Part shown: positions 1 to 7,807 of the stretch, one piece after another
Layout: every line of letters starts with the position of its first letter
How positions within the stretch are numbered: position 1 is the first letter of the stretch
Assembly (NCBI GenBank): GCA_021795795.1
Contig: JAJYPA010000384.1
Location: 1 to 7,825, forward strand
From: Pseudomonadota bacterium
GTDB lineage: Bacteria > Pseudomonadota > Gammaproteobacteria > Halothiobacillales > Halothiobacillaceae
DNA length: 7,825 nucleotides
Direction of reading: 5' to 3'
Position numbers and translations under genes: made by a program
Notes under the pieces: generated by a model
The model's input: the letters and a program-made list of their open reading frames with translations, nothing else
The model's database searches: none
Told to the model about the DNA's origin: nothing

Positions 1-1727
1 CTCACCTCTAGGAAGCTCAACCCGAAAGCAACCGACAGTCGATCGTATTCCTGCATTGAAAGTCCAGGAGCAACAAGCGCTCTTGGAACCTCGAGTGGCT
101 TGGTATCTGCTTTAAGCCAATTATATTGGGGCATACACTGCATTTCCTGTTCAAGATTGCGGTAGAATTGCATCCGTGTTCCCCCGCCACATAAGAACAT
201 AGGAACTCCATTTAAAGCTTCTTGGGGAAGCAATTTATTTTTCCAGGTTCTCCACATTGTCTCGCCACGCACCTGGGAAACCACCCGCTTCATAAAGAAG
301 ATCTGATCTGGATTATCAATATCATCCCTGAACCGCACCGAAATATCCGAGAAATATCCGGTGTAGCTTTCTGGAATGCCACGCATTCGGACTGTAAAGG
401 ATTTGCTATCGTAACACGGCGCAATATCAGGCCTAAACTCCTCGCCTAGTTGGGCGAGGGCCTCTTTCCACCACTGCATTCGATTCCTATGAAGATTCAT
501 CACACCATTCGGTGAAACCTGGCTGGTATAAAAGGTGAAACCAAACTTACCCCCTCTCTCTTCCTTAACTTGGAATAGCGAGGAGTCGACTGTACCCGCC
601 CCCACATCAACCATCAGGAATAGATTCTTTGCCTTTTTGTCAAAACGATTGGACGCCACATAGCCATAAATCTGAGCTGCAATCTCTGGCACGACATTGA
701 CCTCGATCTCCTCATCGGACTTTGCAGGTATCACGCCATCCATTAATTGCTCGGCACGAACTAATGCGACCGTTATAGCTTCCCGACTTAACTCCTGCTT
801 GTTTGATAAGGCCGCCCACCACGCGGCTTGGCTTGTCTTTAGGAACACTCGCTGATGCTCATCATGTAAATAGTGGGCAGCAGGGAATCCTAGCGCGAGT
901 TTCCATTGTATGTTGGTTTGCCTATATACATCCCGATGTTCGGAGAGAAGCCATCCAAGAGCGTGTCGTATTACTAAAGCTAATAGAGCCACAACTCTTA
1001 CCTGCGCTTCTTTATTATCAGGATCTGCCAGTAGTGACAGTTTTAGGTCACGATAGACACGCGTTCCCTTGTCCAACGAAAAGTCGGAGGCTGTTTCGTA
1101 GAGACGGCTTGGCAGTAAATAGCGGTTAATATTTGAGCCGCCACAGAATGGGACCGCAAACGCTTTATCTAACGCGGAATCGCCAATAATGACCTTTACA
1201 CTTGATGTGCCAAAGTCCAGTCCGATTGCTAGTTCGCGTTCGTCATCCCACGTTCCAGCATGAGCTTGGGTTCTTATGCCAGAACTCTCTGCCACAATGT
1301 ATACATAATCCCCGCCATCATCTTTAATTAGGCAGGTGGGCTTCACGCCATTACCAATACTAAGTTCATAATCTGGAGTTGGGTTTTTTTTGACAAGTTG
1401 AGGCTGAACTTTCGACGTTGCTGCCTTTCCGCGGCGGTTGCTTGAATTTGCCTCACTGGGTTCTGGCATCGCGCTTGCTTTTGTCGTCATAGCGGATTTG
1501 ATTTGTGGAGACGGAGAAGAACTCTGTATGCAAAACTTGGTTGGGGAGTAGGGAGGCCTATGCCTTTCTGCGTCAATACGGCTATGTACGTTAGTATTTC
1601 CGTCCGTCACTAGAACACCACGCTGTCCGCTACCCTGAGCGCTGGAGTTCCTCATTTTTGATTGTGGTAATTCCTGCCCCTTGTCCGCATATGCTTTTTT
1701 TAGTGCTTCTTTTAACGATGCGGCCAT
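1..1727 (-). CDS. Hsp70/actin-fold (ASKHA) ATPase with disordered N-terminal extension; C-terminus beyond the left edge
   Basis: The frame runs open for 575 codons from the ATG at 1725-1727 to the left edge, so the gene is 3'-partial. Hsp70-type nucleotide-binding motifs appear in order: phosphate-1 IGLDFGTSS (168-176), a connect-1-like VPEIAAQIYGY (346-356), phosphate-2 VDVGAGTVD (373-381), adenosine motif FLCGGGT (511-517), and a connect-2-like SVAFGLSF (565-572). The spacings between motifs (about 205 and 140 residues) are close to those of DnaK, so the window covers essentially the whole nucleotide-binding domain; a substrate-binding or other domain would lie to the left. The first 160 residues are not part of an ordinary Hsp70: a charged helix (SLKEALKKAYADKG, 4-17), then about 95 Ser/Pro/Lys/Arg-rich residues, then a short strand-rich segment. 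A good ribosome-binding site precedes the start and the SNF2 gene ends 22 bases upstream, so the two are probably co-transcribed. It is not DnaK, which starts directly with the phosphate-1 motif. SrfB-like and other divergent conflict-system Hsp70 ATPases are possible relatives. The client or partner is unknown. Confidence 0.9.
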   Translation of the reverse strand, partial: MAASLKEALKKAYADKGQELPQSKMRNSSAQGSGQRGVLVTDGNTNVHSRIDAERHRPPYSPTKFCIQSSSPSPQIKSAMTTKASAMPEPSEANSSNRRGKAATSKVQPQLVKKNPTPDYELSIGNGVKPTCLIKDDGGDYVYIVAESSGIRTQAHAGTWDDERELAIGLDFGTSSVKVIIGDSALDKAFAVPFCGGSNINRYLLPSRLYETASDFSLDKGTRVYRDLKLSLLADPDNKEAQVRVVALLALVIRHALGWLLSEHRDVYRQTNIQWKLALGFPAAHYLHDEHQRVFLKTSQAAWWAALSNKQELSREAITVALVRAEQLMDGVIPAKSDEEIEVNVVPEIAAQIYGYVASNRFDKKAKNLFLMVDVGAGTVDSSLFQVKEERGGKFGFTFYTSQVSPNGVMNLHRNRMQWWKEALAQLGEEFRPDIAPCYDSKSFTVRMRGIPESYTGYFSDISVRFRDDIDNPDQIFFMKRVVSQVRGETMWRTWKNKLLPQEALNGVPMFLCGGGTRMQFYRNLEQEMQCMPQYNWLKADTKPLEVPRALVAPGLSMQEYDRLSVAFGLSFLEV

Positions 1728-1730
1728 GCT

Positions 1731-1740
1731 CTTTCCCCTT
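1731..1740 (-). promoter_or_regulatory. Ribosome-binding site of the Hsp70-like gene
   Basis: On the minus strand this reads AAGGGGAAAG, purine-rich and a near match to the Shine-Dalgarno consensus, with 7 bases between the GGGG and the ATG at 1725-1727. It lies in the 22-base gap after the TAA of the SNF2 gene and supports the chosen start over the internal ATG at codon 25. It is the clearest ribosome-binding site in the window; neither helicase start has one this strong. Confidence 0.65.
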
Positions 1741-1749
1741 TATCGTTTG

Positions 1750-4700
1750 TTACACTAACCGGATAACTCCACCTGATACAAAGCTTTCAGAGGCCGATGC
1801 ACGCTCCTTCAGTTGCAGTTCTTTCATCCGGCTATTGAGCCGTTCTGTAACCTTCTTCAATCGGCCTTCTTCGGCTGGAATAAGCTTTCGTTGCTGCTCT
1901 GTCCCGAAATACCGGTAATGGTTAATGCGCTCTTTGATTTTGTTACTCTGGCTCTCCAGATGTCGCTCCAGCATATTGACCATCAGCTTGATTCTGTCCC
2001 GGTCCTCCCGCATGCAATCACCACGGAATGACTTGAATCGCTTTTCAAGTGTTTCCTTGCACTGTTCAAATACATCTGCCACAGCGGAATGATCTAATGT
2101 CGTCTTCGCGGCAAGCCAATCGCTTCCCGACATGGCAGCAGAGTTCACCAGATGCTCCGCCACCTCGCCCGTTGTCAACGCGCTGCCTTTAACATTCATA
2201 ATCACATACTCCAGACGCTCAATGTCTCGAGCTCCAATAACCGTCCAGCGAGCCACGGCGTAAACATATGTTCCAGGCGAAAAACCTGAAACAGTATTGG
2301 CGGGCAAATCAATAGCCGAGACCGGCAGATAGCCGGTTCCCTTGCCGCTTGCCTTGAGTTGTTCCGCGACAAAGCGCACCAGAGGATGCTCTTGTGTTAC
2401 GCGCTCCACGCCGTGGGGATCCTTGCCCATGCAGTTTTCGAACAACAGCGTTGGTGGCCGTGTTGTGAGTAAAGCCGTGCGCCCGAGTAGACGCTGGGTG
2501 GAAAGAAATTCATTAAATCTTACCCGTGCTTCAGTCGAAAACGCCATGGTCGCCTCAACCGGGTTATGGTCTGAACGAACAAAACGTGTACCAGGGTATT
2601 CCCGATAGAAAAAATCGCTCACATAGGCCATCAGATCCTCACCCCGAATATAGCGGCCCAGCTCACGTGCCGCACGAACCTTGTTCTGGATGAATTCACC
2701 GTGGGCAATAAGTTGGGTGGCCTCGGACTCGAGTTTCTGCTGTTGCAGGTTGTTCGTCTCTATCGCCACGCTGGCCCGGTTAATACGGGCAAGTTCCTGC
2801 TCAGGCGTCAATCGATGGGATAATAACTCATAACCAAGCTCGCGAATTACATCGCCCAATACCGCCTCAAGACTTCCAAGGGCTTGCCGGAAAACATTGA
2901 GTCGCTCAAGCAGGCGCTCATACACCCGATCATCTATGGTATCTTCATAAATCAGGTTCCAGATCAGGATTTTTTCGGCCTCTTGCCCGATCCGGTCGAT
3001 GCGACCGATACGCTGTTCAATACGCATCGGGTTCCAAGGAAGGTCGTAATTGATCAGCAGGCTGGAAAATTGCAAATCCACACCCTCGGCTGCCACCTCG
3101 GAAGAAAGCAGGATATTCGGCCCCTCTGGGCTTGCGAAATGCCGCAGGGCTCCGAGCTTGTCCATGCCACCCTGCACAATGACTGAATGCACCCCATCCA
3201 TTTCTAAACGTTCCGACAAGTAGCGCAAAGTTGGTCGATAAAAGGAGAACAAGACCACTTTCTTGCCCGGATGATTGTTCCAATAGCTCTTCAGGTTTTT
3301 GAGCAGCTCCGCATACTTGCTGTCGCTAGCAGAAAGGGCGAAAAAGTCACCGACCTGATGCGCAATACGAACCAGTGTCTTGAGCAGCGATCCCAATTTT
3401 GGCGTTTCGGTCGATCCGTTTTCGGAGTCGCCGAAGCTTTCATAGACCAGTTCGTCCATCTCCTCCGCCGAGGCCTTGCCCAACTTCTCGATCCAGCCCC
3501 GGCAGGCGGCCGCCATGCAACTCGACATCTGGCGTTGGGGGATGGTGAGCATGAAGCCAGTTGAAATCTTCATGCCTTCGCAAAATTCCCGCACCTCGCT
3601 GGTGACCGCTTCATAGAAAGCCTGTTCAGCGGAGCTCATGCTTACTTTGATCGCCACGGGCACCCGGGTCACACGCATTTCCTGCACATCGCGTTTGAGG
3701 GTTCGGGTCACCACCTTCGCAAGGGGATTAATACGATCCAGACGCTCAGCGATTTCAGCGCGGCCCTGCGGCGTGGCCAGTTCCTCATCCGATGGTGGAT
3801 GGTCACGAAGATATTTGATCTGCTCGTTGTCCTCAAAGATGCGCGCCGAAAGCGCCTCCTCCAGTGCCTCGACGAACTCTGCCTGAGTAACAACGGAATT
3901 TAGCGTCCTGTCGCGCAGTGCGACGACGGGTGCATTGGCGAGTAAGGTATGCTCGAACGAGTTTTCGAAGGGAAAGGCGTCCGCATCTAAGAGATGCAGA
4001 AGATTGAAAAGATCAGTGTTACGCAGTTGGATGGGCGTAGCAGTCAACATGACCAGGTTCTGCGTGACAGGACGCAGCAATGCACCCAACCGGTTATTCT
4101 GGGTCTCCCGGTTACGTAGGTAGTGTGCCTCATCAATCACCACCATATCCAGCAGCGGGTCTTCCAGATCAGCCTCGTCCAGAAAACGTCCCAGTTTTGC
4201 GGCTGCGGATTGGCTCAGTGACTTGCTATCATTCCACCCCTTAGGCGGGCGCAGCCCCTGAATGCTTGCCACCAAAGCAAAACTATCCTGAGGACGTTCA
4301 CGCACGGCCTGCAAGCGTTTTTTCAACTCATTAGAGTCCACCAGGTCTGCCTGCACCCCAAAGCGATCGGAAAGTTCCATCTGCCATTTTTCGCGCAGCA
4401 TGGCCGGGCACACCACCAGCAACCGCTTGGCATCCATTCGTGCACGCAACTCAGTCCAGATCAGGCCTGCTTCGATGGTTTTGCCCAGACCCACTTCGTC
4501 TGCAATCAGAATGCCGTTACATGGCGAATCCAGAAAATGCAGCACCGGCTTGAACTGATACGCCAGAAACTGTGTGTTGGTGGTGTTAAGGCTGTAGATC
4601 AGGTTCGCCAGACGCCCACTTAGCCGGTAATAAGTCATCAGCCCGCGGAGATCGTCGACGCGGCCGTAACTGCCACGGACTATCTCTGCATAGGGTCCAG

Positions 4701-4881
4701 GCGGCCTGGCTTCCATCTTCTCCAACGAGCCCTTGAGGACAAACTGTTCATCACCATCCAGAAATGTAACCAGCACCCGCTGCCGTTGGGGCGGGCCGTC
4801 GGTCTCATTGCCCAGAATACCAATCCTGCCTGGGTTGGCTATCAGTCTTACCTTGTCACCTGGTCGCATTTCATTGCCCAT
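1750..4881 (-). CDS. SNF2-family (RapA/HepA-type) ATPase/helicase, DrmD/DpdE-like
   Basis: A 1043-residue superfamily 2 ATPase expected to translocate on double-stranded DNA and remodel protein-DNA or RNA polymerase complexes. Residues 1-55 look like a small SH3/Tudor-type beta-barrel (PGDKVRLIANPGRIG, then VLVTFLDGDEQFV), as in the N-terminus of RapA. The motor has motif I ADEVGLGKT (127-135) followed by IEAGLI, motif Ia VVCPAMLREKW (156-166), motif II DEAH (250-253), motif III LTATP (279-283), motif IV VVLFSFYRP (542-550), motif V SEVAAEGVDLQ (594-604) and motif VI QRIGRIDRIGQ (623-633). DEVGLGKT rather than DEMGLGKT is typical of the RapA-like branch. Residues about 935-1032 are highly charged and probably a coiled coil. 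The size and plan fit DrmD of DISARM class 1 and DpdE of Dpd islands, but no hallmark partner of either is present. The ATG at 4879-4881 is the first in its frame after the upstream gene; it lacks a clear Shine-Dalgarno, and a second ATG four codons on (4867-4869) is possible. The gene ends in TAA, 22 bases before the next one. Confidence 0.94.
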   Translation of the reverse strand: MGNEMRPGDKVRLIANPGRIGILGNETDGPPQRQRVLVTFLDGDEQFVLKGSLEKMEARPPGPYAEIVRGSYGRVDDLRGLMTYYRLSGRLANLIYSLNTTNTQFLAYQFKPVLHFLDSPCNGILIADEVGLGKTIEAGLIWTELRARMDAKRLLVVCPAMLREKWQMELSDRFGVQADLVDSNELKKRLQAVRERPQDSFALVASIQGLRPPKGWNDSKSLSQSAAAKLGRFLDEADLEDPLLDMVVIDEAHYLRNRETQNNRLGALLRPVTQNLVMLTATPIQLRNTDLFNLLHLLDADAFPFENSFEHTLLANAPVVALRDRTLNSVVTQAEFVEALEEALSARIFEDNEQIKYLRDHPPSDEELATPQGRAEIAERLDRINPLAKVVTRTLKRDVQEMRVTRVPVAIKVSMSSAEQAFYEAVTSEVREFCEGMKISTGFMLTIPQRQMSSCMAAACRGWIEKLGKASAEEMDELVYESFGDSENGSTETPKLGSLLKTLVRIAHQVGDFFALSASDSKYAELLKNLKSYWNNHPGKKVVLFSFYRPTLRYLSERLEMDGVHSVIVQGGMDKLGALRHFASPEGPNILLSSEVAAEGVDLQFSSLLINYDLPWNPMRIEQRIGRIDRIGQEAEKILIWNLIYEDTIDDRVYERLLERLNVFRQALGSLEAVLGDVIRELGYELLSHRLTPEQELARINRASVAIETNNLQQQKLESEATQLIAHGEFIQNKVRAARELGRYIRGEDLMAYVSDFFYREYPGTRFVRSDHNPVEATMAFSTEARVRFNEFLSTQRLLGRTALLTTRPPTLLFENCMGKDPHGVERVTQEHPLVRFVAEQLKASGKGTGYLPVSAIDLPANTVSGFSPGTYVYAVARWTVIGARDIERLEYVIMNVKGSALTTGEVAEHLVNSAAMSGSDWLAAKTTLDHSAVADVFEQCKETLEKRFKSFRGDCMREDRDRIKLMVNMLERHLESQSNKIKERINHYRYFGTEQQRKLIPAEEGRLKKVTERLNSRMKELQLKERASASESFVSGGVIRLV

Positions 4882-4936
4882 GCAAGCTGTTAACTTTGTC
4901 TTTTCGTATGCATTGAGGCTGAAGGGTTGTTCATGG

Positions 4937-7807
4937 TCACCCTCGAAACAACCGATTAATATTAGCGTTGATCTCTGACAAATCGAAACCGGTCATACCT
5001 GACCCGACTGACGTCAACAGCATACCGTTAGACCCGCCGCCCTCACTTTCGGGCAGCACATTATTGGACATGTACCAAGCCAATTTCTTTTCCCAGGCCC
5101 CGCGATAGCCTTTGTTATCTAGCATCCCAAGATGCTCCCAATAGATAGTTCGGCCTGAAATCTCATCTTCAATCGTGAAATCGGGGTAGCGGGTTTGGCT
5201 GCCAAGGGTAAGTGCCTTCTCGTACTCATAGGGTACCCCCGCATTGGTGAGTGCCTCAGCGATTGCAAGCTCGGACATCGATCTCACAGCCACGCCCTTA
5301 CTCGTGAGGTGGATTAATCCTTCTTGAAGAAACACGCTTCCCCTTGTTTGAGGAATCTCAAGCATCCGGCATTTCAGCATCAAGTTGGTCATGCGCCTAG
5401 CGGTTTCCGACCGAAGAGGTGATGCAAAATCTTTTAGCATAGTTCGCGGACCTTGATGCATCACAACAACTCGGTCCTGGTGGCGAGTCAGTGATGTATA
5501 AATCAGCTCGCGCGACAGAATGGGGTGCCCCTCTGGCAACACCACTATCACCAAATTGAATTGACTTCCCTGTGCTTTATGGATGGTTAGAGCATAGGCC
5601 AACTCCATCGCCGCATCACCCTCGTCGCGGAAGTCGCTATCGTAGAAATCGTAGGTAAAGCCCTTCTGCGAAGAAAACTCCACCTTGAGTATTTTCGGGA
5701 ATTTTTTCGAGCTCCATTGCCCCACGGCAATCCCAACTTCCCCATTGGCCAGGTAGCCAAGCGCACCCTCTTGGGGATATACTCGCTTCCCATCGCGTTT
5801 ATGATTTCTCAGGTTGATGACCTTGTCCCCATAGACAATGCGCTCCGCCCCGAACGGTTTGGGGATAGAACGTGGGAATTGGGTCGCCAATGCCACAATG
5901 CCTGCGCGAAACCGTTCGTGGATCAGTCGGTTGACATCGCCCACGCCAAACGGCATTCCCCGTAAGGGGCTGAGAATCTGCCATTGATCGACTGCCTTGA
6001 CTGACCCAACCGCTCCATTACGTGTTGCATTGAAATAGTCGTACTCTCCCTTCAGGGATGCCCCCATGCGCTGGTTGAATCCACGTTGATCATCAGGCGC
6101 TGCAAGTTTGAGTTCATCTTTCAGAACCTCTATAAGCTTGTGCTGAAAGTCCTCAGAACTCTTCCATTCTACAAACCGAATCGTCTTATGCTCATCATCA
6201 CCACCGACAAAAATATCGTCCTCACCAGCAGAGGGGGGTGTCGTGCCGAACCAGCGTGCAAGTCGCAAGTCTGGACGCTCTGCGCCGACCTGACGCCGCT
6301 CAATAGTGAGCTCCATGTAGCTGGGCATCACGCGTGGAAAGATTGATTCGTAGTTTCCAGGGCGCAGTTTTGAAATGATGTCCACAAATGGACGTCCTGC
6401 ACCGATGGGTGGCAATTGCGCCGGGTCACCTACAAAAATAAATCGCTTCACTCCTTGTAGCGCATCCAGTAATGCACCCAGCATGTCTTCGGTGAGCATG
6501 GACGATTCGTCCACAATCACTGTCCCAAATCCTTTCGCCCTGGGACGATCGCTCAACACATAGCGCTGAGCTTTACCGTCGTAGCGCCCATTCTGGTTGA
6601 GGAACTGGGCGATGGTCAGCGCCCTTGCGCCATCCCCACCAGCCAGTTCCTGCATACGCACACGCGCCTTGCCAGTTGGGGCCAACAGCAGAATCCCATC
6701 CGCTGATATTTGGGGTTGCGCACAAAGAATGCCCAGAACAGTCGTCTTGCCAGCACCTGCCGGTCCGGCCAACACGCTGAACCGAGCCTCAGCCAATTCC
6801 TTGAGCCCTGCGACTTTCTCTTGATGCGCGCATGAATCTTCTGCATCAATGGGCTTACCCAACACTGCAGTCAACGCTTTATGCCAGTCGACATCGACTT
6901 TATGCCGCTGGCCACCCAATCTGCCCAAGACCTGTTTGCGAACCAATTCGCCAATCGTCTTGTAACGCTCCAGTTGAAGGCCATTATCTTGCTGCAATAG
7001 CGCTGGCACGATCTCTGGCGCCATTTCTGCCAATCTGGCCGCCAACATGTCGCCGGTCACATGGCACTCGGGACGTACTGGATAGCCGCGTACGGCTTCA
7101 ACCACCCTGCCCGAAGAGAGTAATGTGTGCCCTGCCGCGGCAGCTTCTTCGAGTGCTGCTATACAGAACGCACGAATGCGCCGTAGATCCACTGCCGAAT
7201 CAAGACGCGACGGTGTATCCAGTGGATGTTTTAGACGAACGGCATCATCCGGAAATACACCACGATCCACCGCTATCAACCTGATACCATCTGGATTGTG
7301 TCGGCTTACTTCATATATGCGATATGGATTGGCGAGGATTTCTTTATCCGTTCCGCCCCAGCCCTGTTTTTTGCGTGAGTTTTCCTCATACAAATTGTTT
7401 GCCTGCTCAACCGTTAACTCAAAACGGCTAATTAGCTTTAAAAACTGTCGGCGTTCGCTTGGCAATCCCCTCCAAGTGGGTGCCAGCTCCTTTACATCTG
7501 CTCGAAGGGCTTGCGGCAATAAAGCCGCCGGGTCTTTAAAGACTGTGTCGATTTGGGGCCAAGGATCGGCATTTTCCCCCGCCTTTTCCTGCAACACATG
7601 GGCAATAAAAACCCCACGATGCAAGCCAAACGCCGTCAACACAGCTCCAAGGCCTGGGAATGGCCCACGCACCTTCCACAAGCGAACCAACTCAGTATGA
7701 ATCCACTCACGTTGCCAATCAGTCGAGATGCCGAGATCCTCCTGCATGTACTGCAGCGCGATTTCCATGGATAACAGGGCAGCGATGGCCCCATCGTGCG
7801 TCACCAA
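4937..7807 (-). CDS. RecD2-like ATP-dependent DNA helicase with C-terminal PD-(D/E)XK-like nuclease domain (5' end uncertain)
   Basis: A superfamily 1B (RecD/Dda-type) DNA helicase of about 956 residues, expected to move 5' to 3' along single-stranded DNA in the cytoplasm. Residues about 110-290 resemble the helix-hairpin-helix region of RecD2, including an ANPYRIYE stretch (159-166) and a GHTLL stretch (226-230). Helicase motifs follow in order: Walker A GPAGAGKT (348-355), motif Ia APTGKA (376-381), Walker B VDES (432-435), motif III GDPAQLPP (460-467), an LSPLRGMPFG stretch (612-621), YGDKV (659-663), and the C-terminal HKAQGSQF (743-750) and YTSLTRH (770-776). All are intact. Residues about 838-956 form an added nuclease-like domain, listed separately. 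The listed start is a TTG (7805-7807); a GTG follows directly. Neither has a strong ribosome-binding site, and the frame stays open to the right edge, so the true start may lie outside the window. It ends in TGA, 55 bases before the SNF2 gene. RecBCD RecD is much shorter and lacks this C-terminal extension, so this is not the housekeeping subunit. Confidence 0.92.
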   Translation of the reverse strand: MVTHDGAIAALLSMEIALQYMQEDLGISTDWQREWIHTELVRLWKVRGPFPGLGAVLTAFGLHRGVFIAHVLQEKAGENADPWPQIDTVFKDPAALLPQALRADVKELAPTWRGLPSERRQFLKLISRFELTVEQANNLYEENSRKKQGWGGTDKEILANPYRIYEVSRHNPDGIRLIAVDRGVFPDDAVRLKHPLDTPSRLDSAVDLRRIRAFCIAALEEAAAAGHTLLSSGRVVEAVRGYPVRPECHVTGDMLAARLAEMAPEIVPALLQQDNGLQLERYKTIGELVRKQVLGRLGGQRHKVDVDWHKALTAVLGKPIDAEDSCAHQEKVAGLKELAEARFSVLAGPAGAGKTTVLGILCAQPQISADGILLLAPTGKARVRMQELAGGDGARALTIAQFLNQNGRYDGKAQRYVLSDRPRAKGFGTVIVDESSMLTEDMLGALLDALQGVKRFIFVGDPAQLPPIGAGRPFVDIISKLRPGNYESIFPRVMPSYMELTIERRQVGAERPDLRLARWFGTTPPSAGEDDIFVGGDDEHKTIRFVEWKSSEDFQHKLIEVLKDELKLAAPDDQRGFNQRMGASLKGEYDYFNATRNGAVGSVKAVDQWQILSPLRGMPFGVGDVNRLIHERFRAGIVALATQFPRSIPKPFGAERIVYGDKVINLRNHKRDGKRVYPQEGALGYLANGEVGIAVGQWSSKKFPKILKVEFSSQKGFTYDFYDSDFRDEGDAAMELAYALTIHKAQGSQFNLVIVVLPEGHPILSRELIYTSLTRHQDRVVVMHQGPRTMLKDFASPLRSETARRMTNLMLKCRMLEIPQTRGSVFLQEGLIHLTSKGVAVRSMSELAIAEALTNAGVPYEYEKALTLGSQTRYPDFTIEDEISGRTIYWEHLGMLDNKGYRGAWEKKLAWYMSNNVLPESEGGGSNGMLLTSVGSGMTGFDLSEINANINRLFRG
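4940..5296 (-). other. Restriction-endonuclease-like (PD-(D/E)XK) C-terminal domain of the RecD2-like protein
   Basis: This is the segment encoding residues about 838-956 of the helicase. It shows the usual layout of a PD-(D/E)XK nuclease fold: a helix with a conserved-looking glutamate in SELAIAEAL (E846), then YPDFTI (D876), then a strand IYWEHLG (E891), then a helix YRGAWEKKLAWY (901-912). D876 and E891 would be the metal-binding acids. The usual lysine of the E-x-K signature is replaced by leucine (E891-H892-L893), so a lysine from elsewhere, for example K907 or K908, may substitute, or the domain may bind DNA without cutting. The motif spacing is seen directly; the fold and the catalytic role are inferred. 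Confidence 0.68.

Noticed and set aside
222..1129. Plus-strand open frames at 222-449 and 803-1129, and a minus-strand one at 17-211, in the left part of the window
   Set aside because: The Hsp70-like frame reads through this whole region without a stop from 1727 to the edge and carries its key motifs, so these short frames are shadows.
1750..4881. Assigning the SNF2 gene firmly as drmD (DISARM) or dpdE (Dpd)
   Set aside because: Size and motif set fit both, but neither hallmark partner (DrmA, DrmB or methyltransferase; DpdA or DndB-like protein) is in the window, and without a profile search the two cannot be separated from other RapA-like proteins.
4882..4936. Possible promoter or terminator in the 55-base gap between the two helicase genes
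   Set aside because: Only short palindromes (GTTAAC, ATGCAT) are present. There is no GC-rich stem with a T-run and no convincing -35/-10 pair, so I treat it as a plain intra-operon spacer.
6832..7284. Plus-strand open frame of 150 codons
   Set aside because: Antisense to the same helicase gene, overlaps the other shadow frame, and its product is rich in Pro, Arg, His and Leu with no domain signal.
7125..7700. Plus-strand open frame of 191 codons
   Set aside because: It lies entirely antisense to the RecD2-like gene, whose helix-hairpin-helix and linker regions translate sensibly. Its translation is Arg/Ser/Cys-rich with no recognisable motif, as expected of a shadow frame.
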